From the NCBI GenBank assembly GCA_916610825.1, contig OU744449.1:5893243-5957242 (forward strand): a DNA stretch of 64,000 nt. Direction: 5' to 3'. The notes below the pieces were generated by a model. It was given only the letters and a program-made list of their open reading frames with translations. It had not been told where the DNA came from and made no database searches. This DNA comes from Haliclystus octoradiatus. Its lineage: Eukaryota > Cnidaria > Staurozoa > Stauromedusae > Haliclystidae. Made by a program: the position numbers and the translations under genes. Below are positions 13,801 through 28,800 of the stretch, one piece after another; the first letter of the stretch is position 1; the number at the start of each line of letters is the position of its first letter.

Positions 13801-16800
13801 CGAAATATTGATATACAAACAACAGATAATTGTGTGAATGATTGGATAGCAATAACAGATTCATATCCGGTCTTATCTGGTATTAAAAGAATATGCACAA
13901 CAACTTCATCAAATCAAATAATTGAACGTATTTATGATTCAGATAATGTGTTAGTGGAATTTGTTACTGATGATGTCATCGAAGGGAATGGATTTTTACT
14001 TTCTTATGAAGCTATTTTTAAGACAACATTACCAGTCACGTTACCTACAAGTAAGAATGAATTACAATGTCTTCTTTAAATGTTCTTTTCATTCTGTTTT
14101 ATAGAGCCCGATAGGCTGATATCGATTGTGGACAGGAGGTAGCACCGAGAGATTCTGGAACAGTCGCAAGTAATCGATCGCAGACCGCTGCGATTACTCA
14201 TGATGCATCCGAGTCCGATCCATTAGCATTAGTTGTGGTTTAGCTCAGCTCAGATAACAAATTATTCAAATTTCAGAACCGATTGTCTGTGATTTAAATC
14301 CTCCAAGGACAATTCAGCCTTGACGTTATCTAAGGCGAATATAAATTTTCATTTGGCCACAATCACAAGTCACAATCAAACTTGCCCAAATCGCACTTCC
14401 CACTTTAACAATTTAAATATGTTGCATAATAACTGACACGTTCGAACTCGTCGAAATGCATCATATCAAAATAAATGGGACTTGGATCAGTCAACAATGT
14501 TAGCGTTAGTAATATTGTCTGTTGAAATTCACTCTGAAGAGATCTGGAGACATTAAAAAACTTCACAAACATCGTGAATGTTCTCTTGTTCTCGACGTTG
14601 TAAACGAAGTAACAATCTGATGACTTTTCGATTTTCGCCAACCTCAGTGAAATGGATGAAATTATTAGCTTTCTTCTGATTCGTCGACAATGACGTAGCT
14701 CGGCTCTTGATTGACTAGTTGATTGACGGGATTGATCTTGATTGTCTAAAGTCATCAACCCTCAAATTTTTACTGATGTTGGCGAAAATGAGAAAAATAT
14801 ACTTCTCCGATGTTGGCAAATAATTTAAAAGTTTCTTTTGGTCACCAACCACGATGTTGATAAAAAAATAAAATTTCATTTGATTTACTGTTTAATCCAG
14901 ATCTAAAAGGGCATTATTGCAAAAAGATCAGTTTTATTGCTATTCAAATTCGGTACAGAGAAATTATAGAAATAATGGCTTGGAAATAAATCGATTACAT
15001 ATCTTCAGGATGGCACTTCAGTCACCCATCATTACTAGCATTTACCAAGTCCATTTTATTTTTCTTCCATAGCAACTAAACCAATCACATTATCAACAGC
15101 TCCTTATGATGGTAAGTTAACTGAATACATTTACTATATAAACGTCGATGTATCTCTGTTTGTATTAACTGTATTCGAGATTCACCTGGTAAACGTATCA
15201 AATCTATACTTTCCGTTGGGTATCTTATATTTTTTACGGCAACATAGACCATGTTTTATGTTCATATCTTTATATTCCTGCAATTGACGGCTCGAAGCGT
15301 ATTTTTTAGTAGGATTTCTCTTGCGGTTCCATAGAAAGAACGAATTACATTCTCATGTTCGTCACGCAATATCTTTCGCACCCGACTGAAGGTTTTCAGT
15401 TCTATTGTTTATTTATCACTTGGGCTAGCTTCTAGCAATTAAATTTTCTATATTTTTATTTTCAAATTTCACCCAGCGGAGCGGGTTCACTTCACTAGTT
15501 CTTAATAATTACTGTTTATTTGACATACAGTGTTACCCGCTTATTGTCAATTCGGATAAGTGAAATTCCCGCTTATCTGCAACCTGGCTTTGAAGCCTGT
15601 TGAACAATATTCTGGTCAAGTCCTTGGTAAACAATTTCGGATAACTGCAAATTCGGATAAATGCAATGAAAACCCGTTGGCAATCTTGACTTGCTAAGCG
15701 GGTTAGACTGTATAATATTACGTTGATTAGGAAGTCTTGGAAGCATTTGAATTAAACCCGTCCCTTAGCGAAATTAATAATGAGATATTTGAATTGAGAT
15801 GTGGCGTGCCAATAACAATGAGTCTTGACTAATGAAGTTGAGGCTCTATTTATTTAAACTTGTATAAACCCTTTTTGGGGGACATTCAGCAAATAGCATC
15901 CTCTCTATATATAAGACCGCTATTGAGAGGCAATTTACATAAATAACGATTTTCAATGGGCGAATATTTTGTACCACGAATATTTTTTAACATGTGCTGA
16001 TTTTTCATTAGCGTAATATTCTGAGTAAAAAGTCAACTGTGAAATACAGTAAAAAGTTCCTGGCTGTTCCTGGCTCCTAGTTAGGGCCTTCCAAAAGATT
16101 TTTCCTTCTTGAATACTATATGGAACATTATAACATTTTCTTCAAAGTTTGTTCGGTCTATTACTGGTAAAAATCTTTTTCTTCTGGGTTTGTTCCAACT
16201 TTTTTGAATTCAGGATTGCAGGATTCTAACTTTTGTGCGGATTTACGGATTCCGTCACAATTGATCTTCTAAGAAGAAAATTTGCTAGGCATGACTTCAA
16301 AAACGTTTGTAAAAAATTATGTAATTTAGGAACTAACAATAGTACTAACATTTTGTGCCAGTTGGTAATTTTTACAAGTTTATTTATAGAATGTGGTGGT
16401 AATTTTAATGCTGAAAGTGGAGAGTTTGTCTCTCCTAGTTTTCCTAGAAAATATTCATCATTTTCAAAGTGTTCATGGGTGATAACAGCTCCTTCTGGAA
16501 AAGTCGTCAAAATCGTAGTTAAATCAACCGATATCGAGGAAGACATATCGTGTCGATATGATTATTTACTCATTAAAGATGGCATTACAATTAGTTCACC
16601 TATTATAAAGAGATTGTGTGGATCACAAACTGAATCTCAAACTTTTCAATCATCTGGTCGTGCAATGTTACTCTATTTTGAAGCTGATGGTACAAAAGAA
16701 GGAAAGGGATTTGAGATATCGTGGGAGGTGACCGATTATAAACCAACATCTCAACCGATAACAACACAATCGACAACTGTTATAACTAAACGTAAGTTAT

Positions 16801-19800
16801 TGGAATTCCAACACAATTTATTTTATCGCATATTTTTTAGAGCGATTCTTGGTATAATTTAACTCTTAAAAATATGCTACGGTATCGATGCCTTCAAATA
16901 ATTAACTAAAGTATACTGATCGCAGTGACCAAGATTGCCGGAAGTCAGCTGGTCATCTTGGAAAATTTGCTGGAAATGAATTAAATATTTTCTCAAATAT
17001 AGAAATATAGATAGCCATCAGACATCAGTGAAATATTTGTTTATATGTAAAATTATAGATACCAATTTTGTAACGATTTTCATGGCCTTATTCGACTTTC
17101 TTCTATTGTGAAATTGTTTAACAAAGGCTTGACCACAAGATAGATTCAAAATTATACTGAAACAAAATGTAATGCACGAGCATTATAGCCCGAAAATCGA
17201 CGGGATTTTACATAAGATTATTTGTATTGTACAGTCAAACCTGTTATAACGGTGACCTCTATACAGCGGCCACCTGTCTAGAGTGGTCACTCTTGCAATG
17301 TCTAAATAGTATTTTCTATTGAATCAAATCTGTATATAAAGGCCACCCTATAGTGGTCAATTTATCTACCTCTCGTAGGTGGCTGTTATATACAGGTTTC
17401 ACTGTATTGATTTTCTCGTATCAATTCTAGCTAATCCAGTCACAGCACCAGTTCCAAATGGTTGGGAAGTATTACTAAGCAACAAAGATTACTTCTATGT
17501 TGATACAGGACTGACAAGAAATCCATGGGTGCTTGATTCAAGAGGAATACCATATGTCAATGTCTTGGGGGTTTGGACACCAGTTAATGATATTGAACTT
17601 ACACACGTGACATCCGGTGGATCAGGTGTATGGGGTATTGATAGAAATAGTAAAATTGTTTATCGGGATGGTGTAACTATTAATAATCCTTTGGGAATAT
17701 CATGGATAAGAATTGATGGACCTACGTTTTTTACGGTTGATTCTGGATCAAATGGGTTCGTTGTTGCGGTTACTGCATCAGGAGATACACGTTATAGATA
17801 TGGTATTTCTAATGATAGACCCTATGGTACAGCATGGCAATCACTTAATAGACAATTTGATTATGTCACTGTTGGGTCACACAGTATTTGGGGTGTTGAT
17901 TCTGCTGGTTATGTTTATGCAACACAACGTCCCGGTGATCTATCGTCATCCCAATTACCATGGATGCTTGTTTCTGGGCCTTCAATGGCTTCAATTGAAG
18001 CTGGCCCAGGTGGTCATGTATGGGCTATTGCTGTTAATGGTGAGGTATTTAAACGTATCGGTGTTTCTATTAATCAACCATTTGGTACTCAATGGGTTAC
18101 ACAAGGTTTTAAGTTACGTTCAGTTTCAAGTGGAGTGGAATTTGTTTATGGAATTGATTTGTATGGAAGGCTATTGAAGACATTGAGAGGTAAGCAAGTT
18201 TGACAAAGTTATGAGTTGAATGAAATGCACACTTTGCCATTGATTAAAATGTGATTGTTCAATTAATTCTTTATTAGGGCATCAATGTGGTGGGCTACTA
18301 ACAGAAGAACAAGGTACATTCAAAACACCAAATTTCCCTGGTAATTATGATGATAATCAAATGTGTCTATGGGTTATTAAAGTACCAGATGCAAAACAGA
18401 TTTCAATCCGATTCAGTTCATTCAGATTAGAACAGTCAGATAAATGTCAAAAAGATTATTTATTAACATACAAAAGTGGTGTCTATAGTGGCGAAGATAA
18501 GCGTGTTTTCGAATGTGGTAATGTTGTTGACGATAAAATCATTAATGGTAATGAAGCTTGGATTGAATTTGCAAGTGATAATTCGATAACAAGAACTGGG
18601 TTTGCTGGTGAATATAGAGCATTTAAAGTGACACCGCCAACACAGCCTACACTACGTGAGTAAAATATATAATATCTTCTTATTGAAATACGCAAATCCG
18701 TGATCTCTAATACGGTAATAAAGTTTATAATGATCATCTTAGCCGCTCTATCGGTGTCGACTTGATTGGTGCCTATGACGCCTTGCTTTGGCATGAACTG
18801 GAATCACATTGGCCCATCGTATGTTGCCAACCAACCAACTTGAAAGGCTTTTACCCTTTTGCACTCTGAGTCAGAAATCACAAATCAGATGTCCTTTTGA
18901 GGCTACTTTGAGAGAACGAAAATGTTTGCTCCATCACCACTAGACATGTGCCAGTGCCCCAGTACTCCACTTTACCAACGGCCGTTTCGTATAGGAATGT
19001 AGAGTGGCGGAATAATGGGCTTTGTGGAGCTTGGCTACACCACCACTGCACAAAATACTTCATTGGCCACCAAAGTAGAAATTTCGTCTCGGACAATGTT
19101 TTCCTTTTTACTTTATGTCATTCCACTTTTAATTATTCCACTTTATGTCTATATGATTTATTGCTTTCTATGGGACTACAGTAAGATTCGGCAATAACGG
19201 TATTCTGTCAGCAAAAAAAGTCCGATACTGATTAATTTACGGTTATAATTTGCTAAATATTCCTCTTAAATAGTGGGTTTCCGACAAAGCGGGTGAAATA
19301 GTTTGTCTCCTTGAGATACCATTATTGCCGAATTCAACTGTATATTACTATACTACTGTATACATAATACGCATTGCAGACTTACGTTACTTACGTTATA
19401 TATTATCTGTTTATTTTCAGCATGTAGCCGTACATATACATCTCCTTCAGGAACGATTTCAAGCTCAAACTTTCCTAACGAATATCCCACTAATCAAAAT
19501 TGTCAATATGTTATCACTGTTGATAGAGATAGTACATTGAAAGCTCGTTTTGAATTCTTTAATCTTGAAGACAGTCAAGGATGCAATGCTGATCATGTGA
19601 CCATTGGTACTAGCCAATCATCACAAGATATTGGAAAGTATTGTGGTAATAATATCCCACCTGTAATCAAGACAACGGGAAATCGTATATATATCACATT
19701 TAAAAGTGATTCGAGTGTTTCTAAAAATGGATTTTTATTACGATGGGCTGAAGTTAAACCTGTTGTTACTACTTCTGCATCTACTACAACACCAAGCACA

Positions 19801-22800
19801 ACAAAGGTTATCGTTACAACTCCAAGTGAGTAATTATACAAAATATAAACAGTTATTGGTCAAATGCGAAATGAATATCGGTTGTTGATGATGATCGAGG
19901 TCCGCCAATATTTTTTATTATATTATTGGCCTCCAACCCTTGTATTAAAAAGATATCGATTCGATCAATCTGATTGGTTTAGAATTATGACGCCAAATCA
20001 CCATAGCAAAACTATGTTCGAAAACACAATCGATCTTACAATTCGAACTGGCATCACGAATCAAACTTTCCAATTTAAGGCTTTTTCAAATACATTTTAT
20101 GAGGAAATAGGTCATTTAAATGTTTGTAAAATGTTATGTAAGTCAACTTAAGGGCAAGCATCACTACCGCGGTGGCTCGTGATTTTCTGATGCCTTCTCG
20201 TTTTCTCCTGACGTGCCCTCTCGTGCGCCAAATATCAATAGCTCGTAGAAAACTGTGCTTAATATTATTTTTAATCAGTGATTGACTATAGTAAACTGTA
20301 TGACAAATAACTTGTATCATTAATTTGAAATTATTCCATGTTTCCTCAAAATTCCTTTTAAACGATTTCTATTTACTTACCAGCTTCAAGTCAATTGCAA
20401 TGGGAGGATATTGGTTTTTTCGATGGTGCATTTTTACAAGTTGATACAGGCATAACACAAGCTGTATGGGCTATTAATACAGAAGGGAAAGCATTCACTT
20501 ATATCAAAGAAGAAAATCGATGGAAACAAGTGGGTAGCTTACTGCTAAAGCAAATCACATCAGGTGAAGGTGGCGTTTGGGCTGTTGATACAAATGGAAG
20601 AGCACTTAGGAGAGTTGGTGTAGCACCTTTGTCTCAAGAAGGCTCATTTTGGGCTGAAGTATCAAGCCCAAGATTACAACAAATTGAGTCTGGGGCTAAT
20701 GGTTTAATTATGTCTATTGACTTAACTGGTAATCTTTATTATAGAAGTGGTATTACTAAAAGTCGTCCTGCAGGTAGTCGATGGCAATTAATCAAGACTC
20801 AAGTATTAGATGTATCGGTAGGAACACATGGTGCATGGATTGTTGATAAAAATTATGATGTGTATTTTGGTGTTGTTGAACGTGGTCAAGGAGATAGTTT
20901 ACGCATGCGTTGGTTACGTGTTGAAGGTACAATGAATCGAATAGATGCAGGATTTGGTGGGTCTGTATGGGCAATTGGTATTAATGGTGAATTATATCGA
21001 CGTATTGGTATTAGCTATAATAATAGAATGGGTTTAGGTTGGTTAAGAATTAATAGCAATGACGAATACTCATCTGTTGGAACTGGACTAAGTGGAACAT
21101 ATGTTGTTGTCAAGGATACAGGAATTATCAAACAAACTAAAGGTAACAATACTTTTATAAAAACAATAGTCCTATGGTATATCATATCGATTTAAATTAT
21201 CATCAAAAATATAAAGGGGCTCAGGTTTGGAGGAATTTCCTGGTATCCAAGATTGGGATGGGATGCAGAAATGATGATATTGAAGTTAAAGTTTCAATTA
21301 AAAATTGTGTTGCCCGGACCTATTTGCGGGCTTTTACTCAGACAAACAAACAACAAATTTCCCCACACTTAAAGCTCTAACATCATATATATTTATGCAT
21401 AGAATTGGTACAAAGATGAAGCAAAAGCTTTATCCGTTACTCGGAGTTTCACGCGTTCATTTTGTATGCGTGAAACTCTGAGAAACGGATAAAGATTTGC
21501 CTCATCTTTGTACCAATTCTATATAATTCAACAAACATTAAGCACTCTCACATACATGTGTTCACCTCATATTATATCATATATTCATATATAAATCATT
21601 ATTAGATATACAGCTTGATCTTTCCAATGTAATCGAAAGGAAACTTTTTACTGTCTACTATACTCTGTTGGATGCTGTAACTAAGACCCTGAAATGTTTC
21701 ACTCCGGGAAAAATAGTTCAAATCATGTGCAATCAGAACAAAGAAAGAGTTGACGATGCAGTTGAAAACTTTAAATGGGCCCAGGGTCCATTTTCGGCAA
21801 TGGTGAAATGGAAATAAAAATTGCAAAACGTATTTATAGCAGTTCACATAATTATTAGAACAGTTTCCAATAAACACCTTCGGACTCTAAAAGTTTTAAT
21901 GTTCTGTAGTGGGCCCAGGGGGGACTTCCATACATCGGCTGTACGGGGACGTGCCATTTTTAAAAGGTGCACTTTCCAGATTCTTGTGAAATTTTACGGT
22001 GTCAATTTAGAGATTTTCCCAAAATTTTCAGCACTTTTCCTTTGTTTTGCTCGTAAAAACACGACATTCTAGGGTCCTCATTCTCATTTGGTGTGACATT
22101 TTATGGTTTTCCACTATTTTGAAAATGGTTGCCACACAGCCCTATAAAAAATTAGCGAAATGCCCCTCTCCCCGGATAGTGGGATAAATAAAGTACCTTC
22201 AACCGAATTATCCCACATTATTTCCTGGGACTGATATTAACAGTGAGAAATGTGAAACTGACAAGAAACTTCGAAAAGGCGTAATTTTGTACTTCTTCAT
22301 TTATTTCTAATTTTTAGACTATGTTTGTGGTGGAATTCTAACATCTTTATCAGGTCGTTTTACATCTCCTAATTACCCTCGTTCTTATAACCGTCATTTG
22401 TCTTGCTTATGGCAAATTAAATCACCAAGAGCAGAAGAAATAAGTTTACGATTTACTTCCATGAATGTTGAACAGTCAGCACTTTGTACTAAAGATGCCG
22501 TGATTGTATCACGTCTTGATATTACTACTGGTTCTTCAAGTGGCTCGCCTACTATTATATGTGGTCGTTCCAAACGTAACCTATTGTATGATGGTACACA
22601 ACTCGTTGCTATTGAATTTGTCACTGATGGTAGTAATGAAGAGACTGGATTTATTGTTGATTTTAATGTCTCTGAAAAGCCTACTGTTGTTACCACACCT
22701 AAGACGATTCGTAAGTATATATGTTTCTCTTATATATGTGTAATCTATGGTTTTTTTGGATGCGTTGGATAACTACCTGAGAGTAGTTGCGATCATTCTA

Positions 22801-25800
22801 TCTTGTCGAATAATCTCGGCTCGTCCAACACGAAGACAGGGCTATATAGATGAAAATTAACGGGGTCAACATTTTTTTAAATTTCGATGGAAGCTATATT
22901 ATGTGGAGATTTTTGAATCACTTTCAAGAACACAAATGATTACAACTTTGATGTTAACTAACTATGTAATATAATCTTGATTATGATAATAAATTATATA
23001 TACTCTAATAAGTAGGTGCCGCTTACCTAATTTTCAGTGTCTGCAAGGTATACTCTTTCCATTCTGCAACCTCTGTCTATAAAGAATATTGATTCTATAA
23101 AGCTTGTATAAAGTTCAGGGGGAAATTGCCTGCTCATTGCACTTTCGTCAAAGATGCACTCAATTTGATGGCCAATCGCAGTTCCACAGAATCTACATCC
23201 ATCTAATTTAGCGATGGCTATTTATGCTAAAGCTTATCATGTCTATTTATATATTGTTTGTTTATGGTTTGATATTATGCCTTATTTTCTAGCAACAACT
23301 ACACCGACAACAAAACAACCAACAACAGCACGTACTTGTATGTCCAAAATCTCTTTTTATTTTTACTATGAACACATGTAATATATCCATTCTATGCATC
23401 TATTTTTGCCCCATTAAAAGAGAGCTTTTTTCACATTAACCTTGTTGGTGTGACATTTATAGCATAACAATACATCCCGAGGTCACGGTTACAAAATACA
23501 CTACCAGGGTTATCAATATTTTCTTTAAATAATTCATGAGGGATTCATATTGGGAACCTGTGAAAAAGCTCTATACAACAAAAAATCTCCCGGAAAATGT
23601 AGGTACAGACGAACTCGGTTAATGTCCCATCTTGCTTAATATCCCGATGTAAATCTGATTTCTATTTTCTATTCTCTATACAAACTCTCATATTCCAATC
23701 TCGCTTAATACCCCACCTTGATAAATGTCCCACTCTTCATCCGTACCAGAGAGGGGATATTTAGCAAGTTCAACTGCTGTACTCCCTAAAAAGGAATATC
23801 TATTTGTCTATTCTATCACATTTATAATGCTATAGTCTAGATGGTTCACTGCAGGATAGCAAACTTATAGTATCCGTTTCTGGATTGGAGAACATTGGAA
23901 GATGCCAGAAACACTCGGAGATGATGTCAAAAGCTATTGTTCTGAATGAATGCAGCTTGATGTAGCCGCCGGAACTGATTCTTTCAGTTAGATGGGGATT
24001 CCACTCTGACATACCGGATTACTTTCGTATGGTTTAATTCGAATTCCTAACCTGTACGAAAGTCACTACGCTTGGATGGCTATCCAGTATAGTGGAATCG
24101 CAGCCTTATAGTACTAGTACACTAGGCGCTCCAACGTTCGTAGTTGTACCCTTACATCCAACGCCCTGACCAGCCATAGTTTCCTTCTTCATCCCAGAGA
24201 CCCTGATGTTTCCTAAAATAATATCAACCCATTGTTAACGATCAGGGTCCCGCGAAAGGTTCAGCCTTCAGGAATTCTCAAGGAGGCATTTCAACAACAT
24301 TTTCCTCTGAATTTTTTTTGTTGAAGTTTGACCAAGAAATCATAAAAATATCAATGTTCTTCTGAATTTGCTTTTACCTTACGGAATCTGGGATTCCAGG
24401 ATTCCTACTTTTGTCGGACACTGCTAACGGTCGTCGTGGCTGTGTTTTAAATTTTCAACTTTTTCTTTTAGCTTGCCGTGCTTTACTTACTGATCAATCT
24501 GGAACTCTATCACATCCAAATTATCCTGGAAAATATTTACCATCTTCAAATTGTGAATGGATCATTGTTGCCCCTAGTAACTATAATGTTATCTTTGAAG
24601 TGGCCTCACTTGACATAGAAAAATCATCAAATTGTGAATGGGATTATTTAGAAGTCAGTAATGGTGGACGAAATCAACCAATATCAAGAATTGGAAAATA
24701 TTGTGGAACTCAAAAACCAAGTGTTATTGTATCACAGCAAAATGAACTACGTATTGTTTTCAAATCTGATGAAAATAATGAGAGACCAGGTTTTCTGGCT
24801 TCTTGGCGTTTCCAACGGCAACCAATAACAAGTGATCCCGTTCAGCCTACAACTCGCCCAAGTCAAAGTAAGTTAGTTCAAGGAATCCGCTTACTTTTTG
24901 AAATATTAATTTATTGCATTCCATGTTTAGCAGTTTGATTCTGATTATTATCCCGAATATTATATAACTATTGACTTGTTTCATTGGCTTTGATCGATGC
25001 CTACAAAACTCATTCTTCTTTCTCGATTCATCTAATCAGTGCAATTCAATATATATGTTATGCATGCTCGTATAGTATGTTCCACTATTGAATGCAATGG
25101 GTCAATGGTACTACTGATTCAAGAATGGCCTGCCTTATGCATATTACAATTCACCAAGCGCGGTCACGCGAGCCAAATGTCAAGCACAGCTTGACGCAAG
25201 CGGCAAGCTCTCAATCTGTTCCATACAAACACTTGCTATTTCTTATACACTGTTATGACGCTCAAGACCTCATTTCGGTTGATTCCGGAAAAATTTTAAT
25301 AAATTTAGATTCCTAATTTTTTTTACCGTAGCATCATATCAAGTTGATAGTGTAAATTATATTCCTGTCCGATTCTATATGCTTTTCAAGTAAGAAGAGT
25401 TTGACCACAAATTTCGAAGCCTTCCCGTCTGCTTCAAGCTGTGATCTCACATTCCACGTAGGGAGAACAATAGCAGCGCTTGGTGAATAGTACAATTGGT
25501 ACATCTTTGATTTTTATCCTTTCATAATTCGATAAACATTTATGTTAAAATAATCTACATTTTGGTATAGAGTAAAATTTAGGCTAATTCTTGAGATATG
25601 CATACGACAACTTGGTTTGTTCTTGTTTTGAATAAAATTGTGTATTTTCATAAAAGGTGTCTCTTTCCCCGGGTGTCTATTTTAAAATGAGGATTTCCTT
25701 TAATTAATGAATGATCGATCTGTAGATTGGTGCGATACACGCTGAAAAATGCTTAAATAATTCAACGCTTGCTTGTCAATATCATTTCTTGATTTGATAT

Positions 25801-28800
25801 TTTAGGCTGCTTCACTACATTACGGAAAGATCGAGGTACACTTAGACACCCTGGATACCCATCTCGATATTCGTCTGGTATTGATTGCACTTGGACAATA
25901 ATCGTGAAAGATGGAGGAAGAGTACGATTATCGGTTGATAGATTATCACTTAATAGTGATGACCAATGTCGTTACGATATTTTAGAATTCTTTGATGGCA
26001 GTGATACGAATGCCCGATCTCTTGGTTCATTCTGTGGTAAACGTTCTTCATTTGGTTTACTTGGCAGTGGGACTACATTAACTATACGATTTAAATCTAG
26101 TAATCTACCTCCTCAAGAAGGATTCAGTATTCGATGGCAAAGATATGCTACTGTAACTCAACCACCAACTACACCTCCTCTCATTACAGGTAAGCAGGTA
26201 GCCTGCGCGCAGACCTACTGTTTTCCTTCGTAAACGTAGGGCCTGCGAAGCGCTGGCAGAATCTTAGTTTATGCTCCTGTTACTTAACAAAAAACTGAGA
26301 AGACCAATCAGCTTCAATCGAATCGAACTCCCTCTATTAACTCAATCGATTATCCTTGGTCACAAAGGACGGTGCCTTGGTTACGTTTGGAACTGCAATA
26401 TCATCCTGAATTGAGATTCTGCCAGCGCTTTGCAGACCCTACGCTCGACGAAGGATGACAATAGGTCTGCACGCAGGCTAGAAAGCAGGTGGAAACACCT
26501 TGATTAGAAAACGATTAATACGAATACGATATGTCATTTTCGAATAATGACTGATCGGCTTTAATTGTGTCACTGCGTACCAAGGCCTATTTCATCATCT
26601 ACACGATTGCAGTGTGTATACTGTCACCTTGACTAGGGTGCTAAAGGATGGGGGTGATAGGGATTATTTGAAACAAGAAGATTTAGTTTCTGAAATTTGA
26701 AAGGAATATTACAAATTCAAAATTGTGAGAGGAAACAAATGCTGTGGTTCAGTTTTCGAAATTTGAACAAAGTCCACGAAAAGAATATCATGAACTCGAA
26801 AAACTTTTTGTTCAAAAGTAGAACCTCGTTTTCAATGGAACGAAAATGACGAATTCCAAGCCTCAAAACTTGCGTGTCCCAATTCTCATAAGTAGATGTC
26901 TCTGGGTAAAGTCCTTTGAGGCATTTGAAAATCAAAACGGAGATCTCTTGGATGACAGTAAATGTATAATCTATTCCTTGATGTGTAAAAGAGGGGGTAT
27001 TCCACGGATGTTCAACATGGAATTGTTTTATTATTATTGACTTTCATTCCTCGCAAAAACAACGTAGATTCGTAAAGTAATTTCCAGTGATTACTGTGGC
27101 AGGTTGCCCGAATAAGTTTTTGAAAATCGATCTTTATTGTTCTGAACAATCACAGCAGTGGTAATTAAAACAATTGCACTCAAAGCTGATGTTCAACGAT
27201 ACTAATAATCGCAAAGAATGCTACAGTCTATAGTTTTACGACTCGTGATACTGTTTTGTCCGGGAAATGACGTCACGAATCATTTTTACGACCGTCACGT
27301 TGTGCCATATTCTTGGATTTGGAAATCGAATTTAAATAATTTGACATTTGTTTTGTATTTTTATTGAACTCTGCGTGTTTAATACATCTGAAACAGTTTT
27401 CAATCTACTATGTGCTTTAATTTTTGAATCTGTTTATCTTTTTATGTAGATTGTTCACTTTCATATTCTGGTTCTGATGGTATTATTTCACATCCATCTT
27501 ATCCTTATCCTTATCGTAATAATTTGGATTGTGTTTATCGGATTACTGTTCCTCGAAATCGAAGAGTTCAATTAGACTTTGAAGTGTTTGCGTTAGAAGA
27601 TAATCAACCATGCAATAAAGATTTCATAGAAATTCGTAATGGTCTGTTAGCATCATCACGATTAATCGGCCGATATTGTGGTTCCTCTTCACCTCGAAAC
27701 ATCGTTTCAGAAGATAATGAGCTTTACATCCGATTTAAAACAGATTTATCAAATGGTGGACGTGGATTTCTGTTCCGCTGGTTTGCTATTGACGGAGTAC
27801 AAACTACCCCACGACAAGCGACAACAAGTTAGTATTAATATGATGTATCTAAATAACAGTTAGACACCTCATTTTTATTTTCTTCTACCTGATAGTTAAC
27901 GACAATTAGGTCTAACAATTGACTCTTATCCCGGGTCCGACAAAAATAGGAATCCTTGAATCCTAGATTCCGCAATGTTAGAGCGAATTCAGAAGAAATT
28001 TATATTTTTATAATCTATTTGTCAAACTTGAACAAAACAATTCGTTGGAATGCCTCTAAAATTCCAGAATGCTGAACCTTTTGTCAAACCCTTCTCTTAT
28101 CGACGCTAGACAATCGTGTGAGGTGTCTCATTGTTCTAGTAGAGTTCAATTAGTATGGTATAAATTGTGACTAATATATTTGAGGGTAAAATACGTGAAC
28201 AGGTGTCCGTTGTCCGTGTTAGACAGTGCCTGCTTGAGTCCCCCCTTTTGTCAAACCCTGCTCTTGTCGACGCTAGACAATCGTGTGAGGTGTCTGATTG
28301 TTTTGGTAGAATTCAATTAGTATGGTATAAACTTTGACTAACATATTTGAGGGTAAAATACGTGAACAGATGTCCGTTGTCCGTGTTAAACAGTGCCCGT
28401 TTCAGTCCTCCCTCTGGGAGAAATCCTAAATGTTGTGGAAAACTTGTTGTAACGTATCAACACCATGTATCTTATCTTATTATGTCTCATTATTGCAGCG
28501 CAATCGACTCCTTCTCCTTCAAGTGATGGTAAGTAGATTTTCCCTTGAATTACAATTTATTGCTTGTAGCATAATGCATATGAACCTATCCGTCATGTAA
28601 ATTAAGCAATTGAATGACCGTTATCGAAAGGTGACCGTTATTGCAGGATGGCGTTATGGTGGGTTTCTTTATGTTATTTGAATGTATGAGACTAACAATA
28701 GTTTAGTGTTTAGTAATAATAGTGTTTAGCGATATACTTTACTTCCATTGAAACCACTCACTGTATCCGTAAGAAAACACATACAAGCACACCCACATGT

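Noticed and set aside
17713..18177. 154-codon + strand frame within propeller 4
   Set aside because: A shadow of the propeller exon in another frame, made long by codon bias.
25092..25316. 74-codon + strand frame in the CUB 9-CUB 10 intron
   Set aside because: No recognisable domain, lies in an intron with repeat-like inverted segments, and has no splice support.
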